Shown here: positions 33,604 through 41,759 of the stretch, one piece after another
Numbering within the stretch: the stretch's first letter is position 1
How the letters are laid out: each line of letters begins with the position of its first letter
Origin: Lachnospiraceae bacterium
GTDB taxonomy: Bacteria; Bacillota; Clostridia; Lachnospirales; Lachnospiraceae
Assembly: GCA_910574805.1 (NCBI GenBank)
Contig: CAJTCV010000006.1
Coordinates: forward strand, 1-64,000
Direction of reading: 5' to 3'
Length of the DNA stretch: 64,000 nt
Made by a program: the position numbers and the translations under genes
The notes under the pieces: generated by a model
What the model was told of the DNA's origin: nothing
Seen by the model: only the letters and a program-made list of their open reading frames with translations
Database searches by the model: none

Positions 33604-33748
33604 AGACTTTGAAGATTGTCTTCAGGACAGGTGCGCTGAAAGGATCAAAGCAGAATATATTATCACGAGAAATACGGATGATTTTGAAGGCTCTGCAGTC
33701 CCGGCAGTTGTCCCGGAAGAATTTCTGGAAATCATCTTAAAATCATGA
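33590..33748 (+). pseudogene. PIN-domain toxin, C-terminal remnant
   Basis: A 52-codon frame: Asp-Phe-Glu-Asp-Cys-Leu-Gln near the start, Tyr-Ile-Ile-Thr-Arg-Asn-Thr-Asp-Asp-Phe and a final Pro-Glu-Glu-Phe-Leu. These are the third and fourth conserved segments of VapC-like PIN ribonucleases. The N-terminal half with the first catalytic Asp is absent, so it cannot be active. It overlaps the antitoxin-like gene by 14 bases, consistent with an internal deletion of the pair. Confidence 0.6.
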
Positions 33749-33869
33749 ACCATATAAACGGCACAGTTTCAGGCTTCTATAGAGCTGAGAATCATGTGCT
33801 GTTTTTATATGTTTCGGTCAATTTTCAAACACTGGATATGTAAATTATATTTGAGACAAGAACGATATT

Positions 33870-33904
33870 TACCAGTTCTGCCATTTGGCAGAGCTGGTAT
33901 TTTT
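33870..33904 (+). terminator. Strong intrinsic terminator
   Basis: Arms 33,870-33,883 and 33,886-33,899 pair over 14 bp (TACCAGTTCTGCCA with TGGCAGAGCTGGTA, one G-T) and are followed by TTTTTA. It separates the dead toxin-antitoxin pair from the SpoVG gene. Confidence 0.8.
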
Positions 33905-33924
33905 ATGAAAGCAGGAGGACTTTT

Positions 33925-34230
33925 ATGAAAGTGAAGAGCAAAATAGTTGCCCGCTACGGGGACAGGGGCAGGTTAAAGGCTGTTGCAACCGTCTGTCTGG
34001 ACGGAAAGTTTCTGATCACCGGAGTGCATGTATCGGACTGCAGGAAAGGTCTGACCGTGTTTATGCCCAGCCGGGAAATTCGTACCGGAGAATACCGGGA
34101 TATCTGTTTTCCGATTACTTCGGAACTGTATAAGAAGATCAGGGACAGTGTGCTGGAGGCTTACTCCCATCCGGAGAACGACTGTCTCATGGAAGCAGAT
34201 GCGGAAGAGCCGGAACAGACAGGCCCGTAA
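33925..34230 (+). CDS. spoVG: SpoVG-family protein
   Basis: A 101-aa protein with the SpoVG core: Arg-Leu-Lys-Ala-Val-Ala-Thr-Val-Cys-Leu-Asp near residue 12, Ile-Thr-Gly-Val-His-Val near residue 30, and Val-Phe-Met-Pro-Ser-Arg followed by Gly-Glu-Tyr-Arg-Asp-Ile-Cys-Phe-Pro-Ile. Chromosomal SpoVG is a DNA/RNA-binding regulator affecting septation, sporulation and virulence genes. On ICEs its target is unknown. ATG 33925 follows GGAGGAC. It starts just after a strong terminator, so it may have its own promoter or be read through. Confidence 0.88.
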   Translation: MKVKSKIVARYGDRGRLKAVATVCLDGKFLITGVHVSDCRKGLTVFMPSREIRTGEYRDICFPITSELYKKIRDSVLEAYSHPENDCLMEADAEEPEQTGP

Positions 34231-34287
34231 ACAGACAGAGAAAATACCCGGCAGGATTTTATTATGCCGGACGAAGGAGGTGAGTGA

Positions 34288-35115
34288 TTGGAAGTAATCC
34301 TTACGCTGCTGATCACAGCAGTTTTAAATGGCGCGGTGGCATTTATTGATGAGATGATCTCTGCGCTGGTTCCCATGACACTTCATGCAGATCAGTATAT
34401 GACCGGTGCATATGGAGGAAACATGGTGGAGGTTCTGTTTGAAATTCTGTTGGGTTTCGGCGTATCACTGATCATACTGAAATTTTTGAAAAAAGGCTTT
34501 GAGTGTTATGTCATGTGGACAGACGGCGATCCGGACAGTGAACCGGTTTATCTTGTGACGCGTTTTATCCAGGCAGTTGCAGTGGCGGTGTGCTTCCCGG
34601 TGCTGTACGGGTGGATGGCGGATATTACCACAGAACTGACGGATGAACTGCTGGCGGCTGTGGGAGTATCCACAGATTATGACTGGATTGCATGGGTGGA
34701 TACGGTATCTTCCGGAGGCATTGTAACGGCAGTCTTTGGACTTGTATTTGTCATCAGCTATTTTATGCTGTATTTTCAGTTTCTGATGCGGGGACTTGAG
34801 ATTATGATTTTGAGGGTCGGAGTGCCGGTCGCATGTACGGGACTTCTGGATAATGACAAAGGCGTATTCAGGAGCTATATGATGAAATTTTTCCAGTCTG
34901 CTTTTTCAGTGGCAGTGCAGATTGTACTCTGCAAACTGGGTGTGGGCATGATGCTGAACATGCGTGTGTTCTGGGGGATTGCCTGCATCGTGCTTGCCAT
35001 CAGGACACCCCGGTTTTTGAATGAATTCATGGTCCCTGTCGGCGGAGGTGGAGTCATAAATAATGTCTATCATTCCGTGCGGCTGGCAGGTATGGCAAAA
35101 AATCTGATAAAGTGA
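34288..35115 (+). CDS. VirB6/TrbL-like conjugative membrane protein
   Basis: A 275-aa polytopic membrane protein. Hydrophobic segments lie at about residues 3-25, 47-70, 92-115, 140-170, 200-225 and 227-245. The Gly-Leu-Glu-Ile-Met-Ile-Leu-Arg-Val-Gly-Val-Pro stretch near residue 170 is typical of VirB6/TrbL-type inner channel components in Firmicutes ICEs. The start is TTG 34288, after AAGGAGGTGAG. It is followed by two small membrane proteins of the same channel. Confidence 0.82.
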   Translation: MEVILTLLITAVLNGAVAFIDEMISALVPMTLHADQYMTGAYGGNMVEVLFEILLGFGVSLIILKFLKKGFECYVMWTDGDPDSEPVYLVTRFIQAVAVAVCFPVLYGWMADITTELTDELLAAVGVSTDYDWIAWVDTVSSGGIVTAVFGLVFVISYFMLYFQFLMRGLEIMILRVGVPVACTGLLDNDKGVFRSYMMKFFQSAFSVAVQIVLCKLGVGMMLNMRVFWGIACIVLAIRTPRFLNEFMVPVGGGGVINNVYHSVRLAGMAKNLIK

Positions 35116-35128
35116 GGACGGTGATGAT

Positions 35129-35341
35129 ATGGTGAAACTGGATGACATTTCCATGGCAGTTATTGCCCTGATCCGGGCAGGGGCAGTTTTCCGCTTTCTC
35201 TATTGCATGATCCGTCTGGAGAGCGCGGAGGAAGAGCAGATGCAGTACCGGAAGCGGGCAAAAAATACAGTACTGTTTTATGTGCTTGCGGAATCCGTCT
35301 GGCAGATCAGGGAGATTGTATTTTTTTATTACGGATCATAG
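35129..35341 (+). CDS. Small transfer-region membrane protein
   Basis: A 70-aa protein with two weakly hydrophobic segments (about residues 8-27 and 46-66) around a charged Glu/Gln/Arg loop. ATG 35129 follows GAGGACGGTGAT. It sits between the VirB6-like and PrgI genes and is probably a small channel subunit. No family name is assigned. Confidence 0.6.
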   Translation: MVKLDDISMAVIALIRAGAVFRFLYCMIRLESAEEEQMQYRKRAKNTVLFYVLAESVWQIREIVFFYYGS

Positions 35342-35355
35342 GAGGAAAACGGAAC

Positions 35356-35679
35356 ATGGAACTTGAGATCAGCCTGTATATCCCCACAGGGGTAAAGGCT
35401 CAGAATGAACTTTTCAACGGTTTTGGGCGGCGGGAGCTTTTACAGAGCGCCGTGGGTTCCCTTCTGGGCGGTGCACTGGCAGCCCTTTTGTGGCTGGTGT
35501 CCGGGAACGTGGCGCTGACTGTAGTAGCGGCGCTGACCGGAATCTTTGGCAGCGTAATGATGTGCACCAGAGACCAGAATAACCAGAGTGTAGTGGATCA
35601 AATCGGAAACATGGTGCGGTTTTACCGGAGTCAGCAGATTTATCCCTATCGTATGATGGATGAGTGGGGAAGCCGGTAA
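35356..35679 (+). CDS. PrgI-family (VirB3-like) conjugative protein
   Basis: A 107-aa protein with an N-terminal strand (Glu-Ile-Ser-Leu-Tyr-Ile-Pro), a basic Gly-Arg-Arg-Glu-Leu turn and two adjacent membrane segments (about residues 33-55 and 57-75), the PrgI/VirB3 layout. VirB3-like proteins partner VirB4 at the inner face of the channel. ATG 35356 follows GGAGGAAAAC. The upstream open frame overlaps the previous gene and is discounted. Confidence 0.78.
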   Translation: MELEISLYIPTGVKAQNELFNGFGRRELLQSAVGSLLGGALAALLWLVSGNVALTVVAALTGIFGSVMMCTRDQNNQSVVDQIGNMVRFYRSQQIYPYRMMDEWGSR

Positions 35680-35700
35680 AAATGGAAGGAGGATAACTGC

Positions 35701-36837
35701 TTGACATTTCTTGACCTGTTCGCAGGGATCGGAGGATTCCGCAGAGGTCTCGAAAGAAGCGGACATGTCTGTGCGGGGCATGTCGAAATTGATAAATATG
35801 CAAATAAGAGTTATATGGCAATGTACGGACTTATGTACTGTCCTTACGAGACAGATACCGGTCCGGATGTAAACAGCTGCAGAATGTGCAGCCAGGAGGT
35901 GAGGAATGAATGTGACGGAGAGAGATGTAAAGGCGAGTGGTACGCAAAAGATATTAAACAGCTCACAGCAGGAGAGATTCCAAAAGCTGAAATCTGGACT
36001 TTTGGATTTCCTTGTACCGACATTAGTATCAGCGGCCGAATGGCAGGACTTCATGGAGCGCGAAGTGGACTCTTTTTTACGGTCACTGGTCTGCTCAAAA
36101 GCACAGCTTCCGAAAATAAGCCCCGATATGTTATCGTTGAGAATGTTAAACATCTTCTGTCTGGCAAGAGAGGCGGAGATTTTACCACCGTTCTCTTTGA
36201 GTTATGGGAAGCAGGGTACGACTGCGAATGGTGTGTTGTCAATTCCAAAGACTTTGACGTGCCCCAGAATCGGGAGAGAGTGTACCTTATTGGATATTCT
36301 GGAAGAAGAAGTGGACGAAAAGTATTTCCTGTCGGCGGAACAAACACGGCGTCTGTTAAAAGACTTGTAGATGGCAGACAGGGGGAGCGCATTTACGATT
36401 CAGGAGGAATATCTGTTACTCTGAACGCGACCAGCGGAGGATTTGCAGGGCGGACCGGTCTGTATGCAGTGGCAGTAGAGAGTCTGCCCGGTATATCCTT
36501 TATTGATCTGAGTCGGGATCCGAAATTTACGGATATTTCCCGCAGTATTATGGCAAAACAGTACGCCGGTATCACGAACCATAAAGGGGAGACTTCCGGC
36601 GTTTTTATCTGCAAAGGAAATCCGGCTGCTGTTCGTGTCCGCAGGCTGACGCCCAGAGAATGCTGGCGGCTTCAGGCGTTTGAGGATTTCCTGTTCGACC
36701 AGGCAGAGGCAGCGGGGATCAGTGATACGCAGCTTTATAAACAGGCTGGGAATGCAGTGACTGTCAATGCTGTGTATGAAATTGGCCTGAAACTGAAGGA
36801 AATGGAGGTGAACCATGGAGTGTCTCAGGCATTTTGA
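35701..36837 (+). CDS. C5 cytosine DNA methyltransferase
   Basis: A 378-aa methyltransferase with ordered motifs: I (Phe-Leu-Asp-Leu-Phe-Ala-Gly-Ile-Gly-Gly, residues 3-12), IV (Phe-Gly-Phe-Pro-Cys-Thr-Asp, catalytic Cys near 104), VI (Val-Glu-Asn-Val near 146), VIII (Val-Pro-Gln-Asn-Arg-Glu-Arg near 188) and X (Gln-Ala-Gly-Asn-Ala-Val near 358). It transfers a methyl group to cytosine C5. No endonuclease partner is adjacent, so it probably protects the ICE from host restriction. TTG 35701 follows GGAGGATAAC. A 154-codon overlapping frame (35,906-36,370) is discussed in the findings. It overlaps the peptidase gene by 23 bases. Confidence 0.92.
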   Translation: MTFLDLFAGIGGFRRGLERSGHVCAGHVEIDKYANKSYMAMYGLMYCPYETDTGPDVNSCRMCSQEVRNECDGERCKGEWYAKDIKQLTAGEIPKAEIWTFGFPCTDISISGRMAGLHGARSGLFFTVTGLLKSTASENKPRYVIVENVKHLLSGKRGGDFTTVLFELWEAGYDCEWCVVNSKDFDVPQNRERVYLIGYSGRRSGRKVFPVGGTNTASVKRLVDGRQGERIYDSGGISVTLNATSGGFAGRTGLYAVAVESLPGISFIDLSRDPKFTDISRSIMAKQYAGITNHKGETSGVFICKGNPAAVRVRRLTPRECWRLQAFEDFLFDQAEAAGISDTQLYKQAGNAVTVNAVYEIGLKLKEMEVNHGVSQAF

Positions 36838-37387
36838 TCTGTTTTCAGCATGTATTCTGTTTGCTTTGTTTGCCGGTCTGTTATGTGATATGGCAATGCG
36901 CAGATATCTGAAAGAAACGGAAGAACTGCATATGACGGCGGGTATCGGCATGGCGGTGACAGCTGTATTCACGGGAATCCACGGATTTACTCCGGCTGCA
37001 TTGCGCTGTGTCCTGCTGTGTTATGTTCTGATACTGGCAGGGGCGGCGGATATTGCCACCCGTGAGATACCGGATGCCTTTCATCTGCTGGTTGCCATGG
37101 CGGGACTGATTGGATTTCAGCCGGTTCCTGCGCTGCTGGGATTTCTGCTGGTTCCCCTGCCCTTTCTGGTTGCAGCAGTGAAAACCGGGAAGATCGGAGG
37201 CGGGGATGTGAAATTGATGGCAGCCAGCGGCTTTGCTCTGGGGGTGTCTGGCGGTTTCTGGATGATGTTCTGGGGGCTTTTGATGGCGCTTTTGTGGAAC
37301 GCATCCATGCGGCAGGGAAAGAGCAGCCTTCCATTGGCCCCCTTTCTGGCATTTGGCTGTTTTGTGGTATTGCTGCCTGTCTCATAA
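36815..37387 (+). CDS. Prepilin peptidase (A24 family)
   Basis: A 190-aa polytopic membrane aspartic peptidase. The two catalytic Asp motifs are present: Gly-Ala-Ala-Asp-Ile-Ala-Thr-Arg-Glu-Ile-Pro-Asp near residue 78 and Gly-Gly-Gly-Asp-Val-Lys-Leu near 130. The N-terminal methylase domain of classical PilD is absent, as in TadV/CpaA. It cleaves leader peptides of Tad pilins and pseudopilins at the membrane, fitting the genes at 32,975, 43,591 and 44,008. ATG 36815 follows GGAGGTG inside the methyltransferase gene. Confidence 0.88.
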   Translation: MECLRHFDLFSACILFALFAGLLCDMAMRRYLKETEELHMTAGIGMAVTAVFTGIHGFTPAALRCVLLCYVLILAGAADIATREIPDAFHLLVAMAGLIGFQPVPALLGFLLVPLPFLVAAVKTGKIGGGDVKLMAASGFALGVSGGFWMMFWGLLMALLWNASMRQGKSSLPLAPFLAFGCFVVLLPVS

Positions 37388-37444
37388 CAAAATATGAATA
37401 TTATTTTTCTGAAAAGAAAAGTAATTGAAACGGGGAAATGCAGG

Positions 37445-37486
37445 CGCTCCTGATTCTGTTGATATAATCTGGCAGCCTCAGGAGCG
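37445..37486 (+). promoter_or_regulatory. Extended -10 promoter framed by a 9-bp inverted repeat
   Basis: TGATATAAT (37,460-37,468) is an extended -10 element. CGCTCCTGA (37,445-37,453) and TCAGGAGCG (37,478-37,486) are perfect inverted copies on either side. A repressor bridging the two would cover the promoter, or the transcript start could form a hairpin. It precedes the Tad pilus block beginning with cpaB. Confidence 0.5.
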
Positions 37487-37515
37487 TATCAAATTCGATT
37501 GGAGGATAAAACGAA

Positions 37516-38439
37516 ATGAAAAATCTATTGAAGAACCGGATTATAGTGGGGCTGGTCTGCATCATTGTGGCACTTGCCATCTGTTTTGGACTGACGCCCA
37601 TGTTCAATGATGCTCTGACTTCCACGGTAGAGATTGTACGGGTGAATACAGAGATAAAGGAAGGAGACCAGATCACGGCGAAAATGGTGACAAGCGCGGA
37701 GGTGGGCGGCTATAACCTGCCTTCTAACGTAGTGTACCGGACGGAGGACGTGGTGGGCAGGTATGCCAACACCGATCTTTATAAAGGGGACTATATTCTT
37801 GCCGGCAAACTGTCAGATACACCTCAGCTGAAAAATGAATACCTCACCGGCCTGGACGGAACGAACCGCGCCATGTCCATCACTATCAAGAGTTTTGCAG
37901 CGGGGCTGTCCGGCAAGCTGGAACGGGGGGATATTGTTTCCCTGATCGCCAGTGACGTGGGAGACCTGCGGGAGACACTTATCCCGGCAGAACTGCAGTA
38001 TGTGGAGATTATCGCCACAACTTTAAGTGACGGAACGGACAGCGACATGCAGGAGGAAGAGGATGACACAGGACTGGCTTCCACCATCACCGTCCTTGTG
38101 ACCCCGGAGCAGGCAAGACTTCTTGCAGAACTGGAACAGGAGGGAAGCATCCATGCGGCTCTTGTGTATCGTGGAAATCGTGAGAATGCAGAGAAGTTTT
38201 TGGAAGAACAGGCCACAGTCCTGGAAGAACTGTATACGGAAGAACCGGAGGAAGCAGAAGGCGGGGAAGGTTCAGAGGAAGAAAATCCTGCGGATGATGA
38301 AAAGGCCGAAGGAGAAAGCAGTGAGGAAGGCAGTTCTGAAGATGGGGAAAAGAAACCGACCGAAGCAGAATCAGAAAAAGCAGGACAGTCAGAAGAGACC
38401 GGAAGTGACAAAACTGATGATGCGGGAAATCAGGAATAA
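37516..38439 (+). CDS. CpaB-like Tad pilus assembly protein
   Basis: A 307-aa protein with one N-terminal membrane segment (residues 9-30), a SAF domain (Ile-Lys-Glu-Gly-Asp-Gln-Ile-Thr near residue 50) and a CpaB-type C-terminal region, then a long acidic tail of about 65 residues rich in Glu, Ser and Asp. CpaB/RcpC proteins act in the envelope during Flp pilus assembly. The tail is unusual and probably disordered. ATG 37516 follows ATTGGAGGAT, and a promoter candidate lies just upstream. Confidence 0.8.
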   Translation: MKNLLKNRIIVGLVCIIVALAICFGLTPMFNDALTSTVEIVRVNTEIKEGDQITAKMVTSAEVGGYNLPSNVVYRTEDVVGRYANTDLYKGDYILAGKLSDTPQLKNEYLTGLDGTNRAMSITIKSFAAGLSGKLERGDIVSLIASDVGDLRETLIPAELQYVEIIATTLSDGTDSDMQEEEDDTGLASTITVLVTPEQARLLAELEQEGSIHAALVYRGNRENAEKFLEEQATVLEELYTEEPEEAEGGEGSEEENPADDEKAEGESSEEGSSEDGEKKPTEAESEKAGQSEETGSDKTDDAGNQE

Positions 38440-38453
38440 GGAGGCGGGGGCAT

Positions 38454-39347
38454 ATGGAGCAGGACAAAATGCTGACCATCATGGGGAGTCCGGGGAGCGG
38501 GAAGACCACTACTGCCGTGAAACTGGCCCGCACCCTTGCGGCCAGGAGAAGGAACGTGATTCTGGTTTTGTGTGATCCGTTCACTCCTGTGATCCCTGCG
38601 TTGCTCCCGGCAGGGACGGTGCATGATACTTCCCTGGGATTCCTTCTGACAGCGCCGGGTCTGACACAGGGCAACATCCTGAATGCCTGTGTTCCGGCGC
38701 CGGGGAGTGAATACATCAGCCTGCTGGGGTACAAAACAGGGGAAAGTCTGATGAACTATCCAAAGGTGACACGGGACAAGGCGCTGGAACTGTTTGTTTC
38801 TCTGCGGTATCTGGCAGATTATGTCATTATAGACGGCACTACCATCTTTGAAGCAGACCCGGCAACCTTCGTGGCCATTGAAACGGCAGACAGGGTGCTG
38901 AAGATGGGGACGGCCAATCTGAAAGGCATCTCCTGGTTCCAGACCCATTCCCTCATGCTGGCAGACAGCCGCTACCGGAAGGACAGACAGGTAACGGCAA
39001 TGGGAAACCTGAAAGTGGGGCAGGACTGGGAATCTGTTTCCGGCCAGTATGGAGGAGTGGATTATATGCTGCCTTACATAGCGGAGCTGGAACAGCAGGA
39101 CAATGAGATGGCGCTGTTTGAGCCGATGTTTTCCCAGGAAAGCACCGTATATCAGGCAGAGATCAACCGCATTCTGCTGGATGTGTTTGATTTTCAGGTG
39201 ACACCGGCCTGCCAGACAGGGAAGAGAATGGCGGATGTGAAAAGAGCTGCACCGAACAGGCCGGAGGCGGCATCCATGATGGGAAGGGAAAAGAGCAGAA
39301 AAGGCGGCTTCAAGGTGCCTTTTGCAAGGAACCGGGGGGAGTTTTGA
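38454..39347 (+). CDS. CpaE/ParA-like P-loop ATPase
   Basis: A 297-aa MinD/ParA-superfamily protein beginning almost directly with Walker A Gly-Ser-Pro-Gly-Ser-Gly-Lys-Thr-Thr-Thr (residues 11-20), followed by Asp-Pro-Phe-Thr-Pro near residue 42 and Tyr-Val-Ile-Ile-Asp-Gly near residue 124. In Tad loci CpaE/TadZ is the polar-localising ATPase that recruits CpaF. Its basic C-terminal tail may touch membrane or DNA. ATG 38454 follows GGAGGCGGGGG. It lies 14 bases after cpaB. Confidence 0.8.
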   Translation: MEQDKMLTIMGSPGSGKTTTAVKLARTLAARRRNVILVLCDPFTPVIPALLPAGTVHDTSLGFLLTAPGLTQGNILNACVPAPGSEYISLLGYKTGESLMNYPKVTRDKALELFVSLRYLADYVIIDGTTIFEADPATFVAIETADRVLKMGTANLKGISWFQTHSLMLADSRYRKDRQVTAMGNLKVGQDWESVSGQYGGVDYMLPYIAELEQQDNEMALFEPMFSQESTVYQAEINRILLDVFDFQVTPACQTGKRMADVKRAAPNRPEAASMMGREKSRKGGFKVPFARNRGEF

Positions 39348-39386
39348 TAACACAAAAAACAAACGGGAAAGGAAGGTGGAGCCTGA

Positions 39387-40760
39387 TTGCAGGAAACATT
39401 TGACATTCACAGTTATACGGGGATGCTGGGCGGAGAGATCCTCCAGCGTCCATTTCCGGAAGTCTTGAAGGAAGTGCAGGAGCATATCACAAAAAACTAT
39501 GCATCCACCCTGAAAGACGACCCGGACGAGAGCCGGGAGCTTGTAAAGTCATATATCCAGAAATATCTGGAAAACAACCATCTGGGAGTGGAGGATACGG
39601 AGCAGGAAGAATTATGCGAACTGATCTACGGGGAGATGACCGGATTTTCCTTCCTGACAAAATATCTCTACCGGGACGATGTGGAGGAGATCAACATCAA
39701 CCAGTGGAAAGATGTAAAAGTCACCTATTCCAACGGGGAGATCCTGCCCTGTAAGGAGCATTTCAATTCACCCCAGCACGCCATTGATGTGATAAGACGG
39801 ATGCTCCACAAATCCGGCATGATCTTTGACAGCGCCCAGACCATCGTGGTGGGCCATCTTTCCAACAAGATCCGTATCACTGTCATGGGGGACGGGGTGA
39901 TCGACCGGGACAAGGGGCTGTCAGCATCCATCCGTATCGTCAATCCCCGGAAGCTGACAAAACAGCAGTTTGTGGACTATGGGACAGCAACAGCGGAGAT
40001 GCTGGACCTGCTGGCCGCCTGCTACTGCCATGGGGTATCCATGTGCATTACCGGTGCCACGTCCAGCGGAAAGACCACACTGATGAGCTGGATTCTGGGG
40101 CAGGTTCCCTACAACAAGCGTATCGTCACGCTGGAGCAGGGCTGCCGGGAGTTTGACCTGACGGCAGAGGATGAAGCGGGGAACGTGCTGAACAACGTGG
40201 TCCATCTTGTGACCCGGTTCTCCGATGACCCCAAGCAGAATATCACTCTTGTGAAACTGCTGGAGACCACCCTGACCATCAACCCGGACTGTGTGGCGGT
40301 GGCGGAGATGAAGGGCGCCGAGAGTATGCAGGCCATCAATGCGGCCAACACCGGCCATTCCGTTATTACCACCATCCACGCCAATTCCTGCGCGGATACC
40401 TATTACCGGATGGTGACGCTGTGCAAGCAGTCCTATGACATGGACGATTCCACCCTGATGGGGCTTGCCACCAAAGCCTTCCCCATTGTGGCCTTTGCGA
40501 AGAAGCTGGAGGACAACAGCCGCAGGCTTATGGAGATCTCCGAGTGCGAGTACCTGCCGGACAGCACCCGGCCCGGTGAGAGCAGGCAGAGGATGCGAAC
40601 CCTGTACCGGTTCAATATCACGGACAACCGGATTGTGGAGGGAAAAGCGAAGATCATCGGACACTATGAAAAAGTGGAGCCGCCCTCCGAGGGGCTTCTG
40701 AAACGGCTGCGGGAGAATGGGATGTCCTTTAGGACACAGCAGCAGCTCTTCGGCATTTAG
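39387..40760 (+). CDS. CpaF/TadA-type secretion ATPase
   Basis: A 457-aa hexameric motor ATPase of the type II/IV secretion superfamily. Walker A Gly-Ala-Thr-Ser-Ser-Gly-Lys-Thr is near residue 221, an Asp-box (Arg-Ile-Val-Thr-Leu-Glu-Gln) near 247, Walker B Val-Ala-Val-Ala-Glu-Met-Lys near 303, and the His box Thr-Thr-Ile-His-Ala-Asn near 330. CpaF drives Tad pilus polymerisation with TadB and TadC. Some VirB11 relatives serve conjugation, so a transfer motor role is also possible. TTG 39387 follows GGAAGGTGGAG. Confidence 0.9.
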   Translation: MQETFDIHSYTGMLGGEILQRPFPEVLKEVQEHITKNYASTLKDDPDESRELVKSYIQKYLENNHLGVEDTEQEELCELIYGEMTGFSFLTKYLYRDDVEEININQWKDVKVTYSNGEILPCKEHFNSPQHAIDVIRRMLHKSGMIFDSAQTIVVGHLSNKIRITVMGDGVIDRDKGLSASIRIVNPRKLTKQQFVDYGTATAEMLDLLAACYCHGVSMCITGATSSGKTTLMSWILGQVPYNKRIVTLEQGCREFDLTAEDEAGNVLNNVVHLVTRFSDDPKQNITLVKLLETTLTINPDCVAVAEMKGAESMQAINAANTGHSVITTIHANSCADTYYRMVTLCKQSYDMDDSTLMGLATKAFPIVAFAKKLEDNSRRLMEISECEYLPDSTRPGESRQRMRTLYRFNITDNRIVEGKAKIIGHYEKVEPPSEGLLKRLRENGMSFRTQQQLFGI

Positions 40761-40779
40761 ATGACAGGAGGTGATGGGA

Positions 40780-41649
40780 TTGAGCCTTGTTGCCCTGAAA
40801 CAGCCTTATTTATTACAGGTCATGTATGATGATGAGCCATTGAACCCCCGTGAGGACTATGACAATTTCGGCCACATGATGTGCTGGCACAGGCGGTATA
40901 ATCTGGGGGATGAGAACCGTTTTGAAGATCCAAATGATTTTCTGATGAACCTTGTGAAAAGGACAGCATCGGAATATGCCATTATCCGCCACGCCCGTTT
41001 CGGGAAATCGGATACCATCCGCCTTTCCTATGATAAGTCAGCCCACGGCTGGTCCATAGAAAGCTATAATGGCTATTTTAAGAAGTGGTATCAGGAGGAT
41101 TTTGTGGAAGGCCGGCTGGAGGACAATACCAGAGATGTGGCGGACTGTCTGATCGAAGCTATGTCAGACAGCGACCTGCTGAAGATTGCCAGCGCGGAAA
41201 ATGTGATACTGCCTTTGAACCTGTATGACCACTCCGGTCTGCGGATGTCAGCGGATTCCTTTATAGGGCAGGCGCAGCACGCAGAATGGGATTCCGGGCA
41301 GGTGGGATGGATCTATGCCACAGCTTCGGAAATTCGGGCGGAGTATGGCAGCGTGTCGGCGGAGAACGTGGAAAAAGCCAGACAGAGGCTGTTATCGGAA
41401 GTGCAGGATTATGATTATTACCTGTCCGGTCAGTGCTATGGATACCGCCTGTATGAGAACGGCGAGGAAACAGACAGCTGCTGGGGATTCCTGGGCTATC
41501 TGGAGGATGTGCTGAAAGAGATTGCAGGGGAAGTCCTGCCGGAGAGCCATCGGGACATGGTGGAGGAACTGCAGGAGATATCTGATACAAAAACCATTTA
41601 TAAGGGGTATGAGGATTTTGTAGAGGAAATGGAGGCGATGGGAAGATAA
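40780..41649 (+). CDS. ICE-associated hypothetical protein in the Tad block
   Basis: A 289-aa soluble acidic protein inserted between cpaF and tadB. TTG 40780 has the best spacing from AGGAGGTGAT, and GTG 40771 or ATG 40774 are possible. It is rich in Tyr, Trp and Asp (Met-Cys-Trp-His-Arg-Arg-Tyr-Asn-Leu near residue 35, Cys-Tyr-Gly-Tyr-Arg-Leu-Tyr near 225) with no known catalytic motif. Composition resembles the cytosolic accessory proteins of ICEs rather than pilus parts, suggesting a passenger such as an anti-defence protein. That is a guess. Confidence 0.62.
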   Translation: MSLVALKQPYLLQVMYDDEPLNPREDYDNFGHMMCWHRRYNLGDENRFEDPNDFLMNLVKRTASEYAIIRHARFGKSDTIRLSYDKSAHGWSIESYNGYFKKWYQEDFVEGRLEDNTRDVADCLIEAMSDSDLLKIASAENVILPLNLYDHSGLRMSADSFIGQAQHAEWDSGQVGWIYATASEIRAEYGSVSAENVEKARQRLLSEVQDYDYYLSGQCYGYRLYENGEETDSCWGFLGYLEDVLKEIAGEVLPESHRDMVEELQEISDTKTIYKGYEDFVEEMEAMGR

Positions 41650-41759
41650 CCGGAAAAATCCGGAAAGTGGTAATAGCGTTTAGGCAATTCCTGTGTTTTA
41701 GCAGGATTGATGCGGGAAACAGACAAGAATTTTAAAAGCAAAAAGGAGGGAATCAACGA

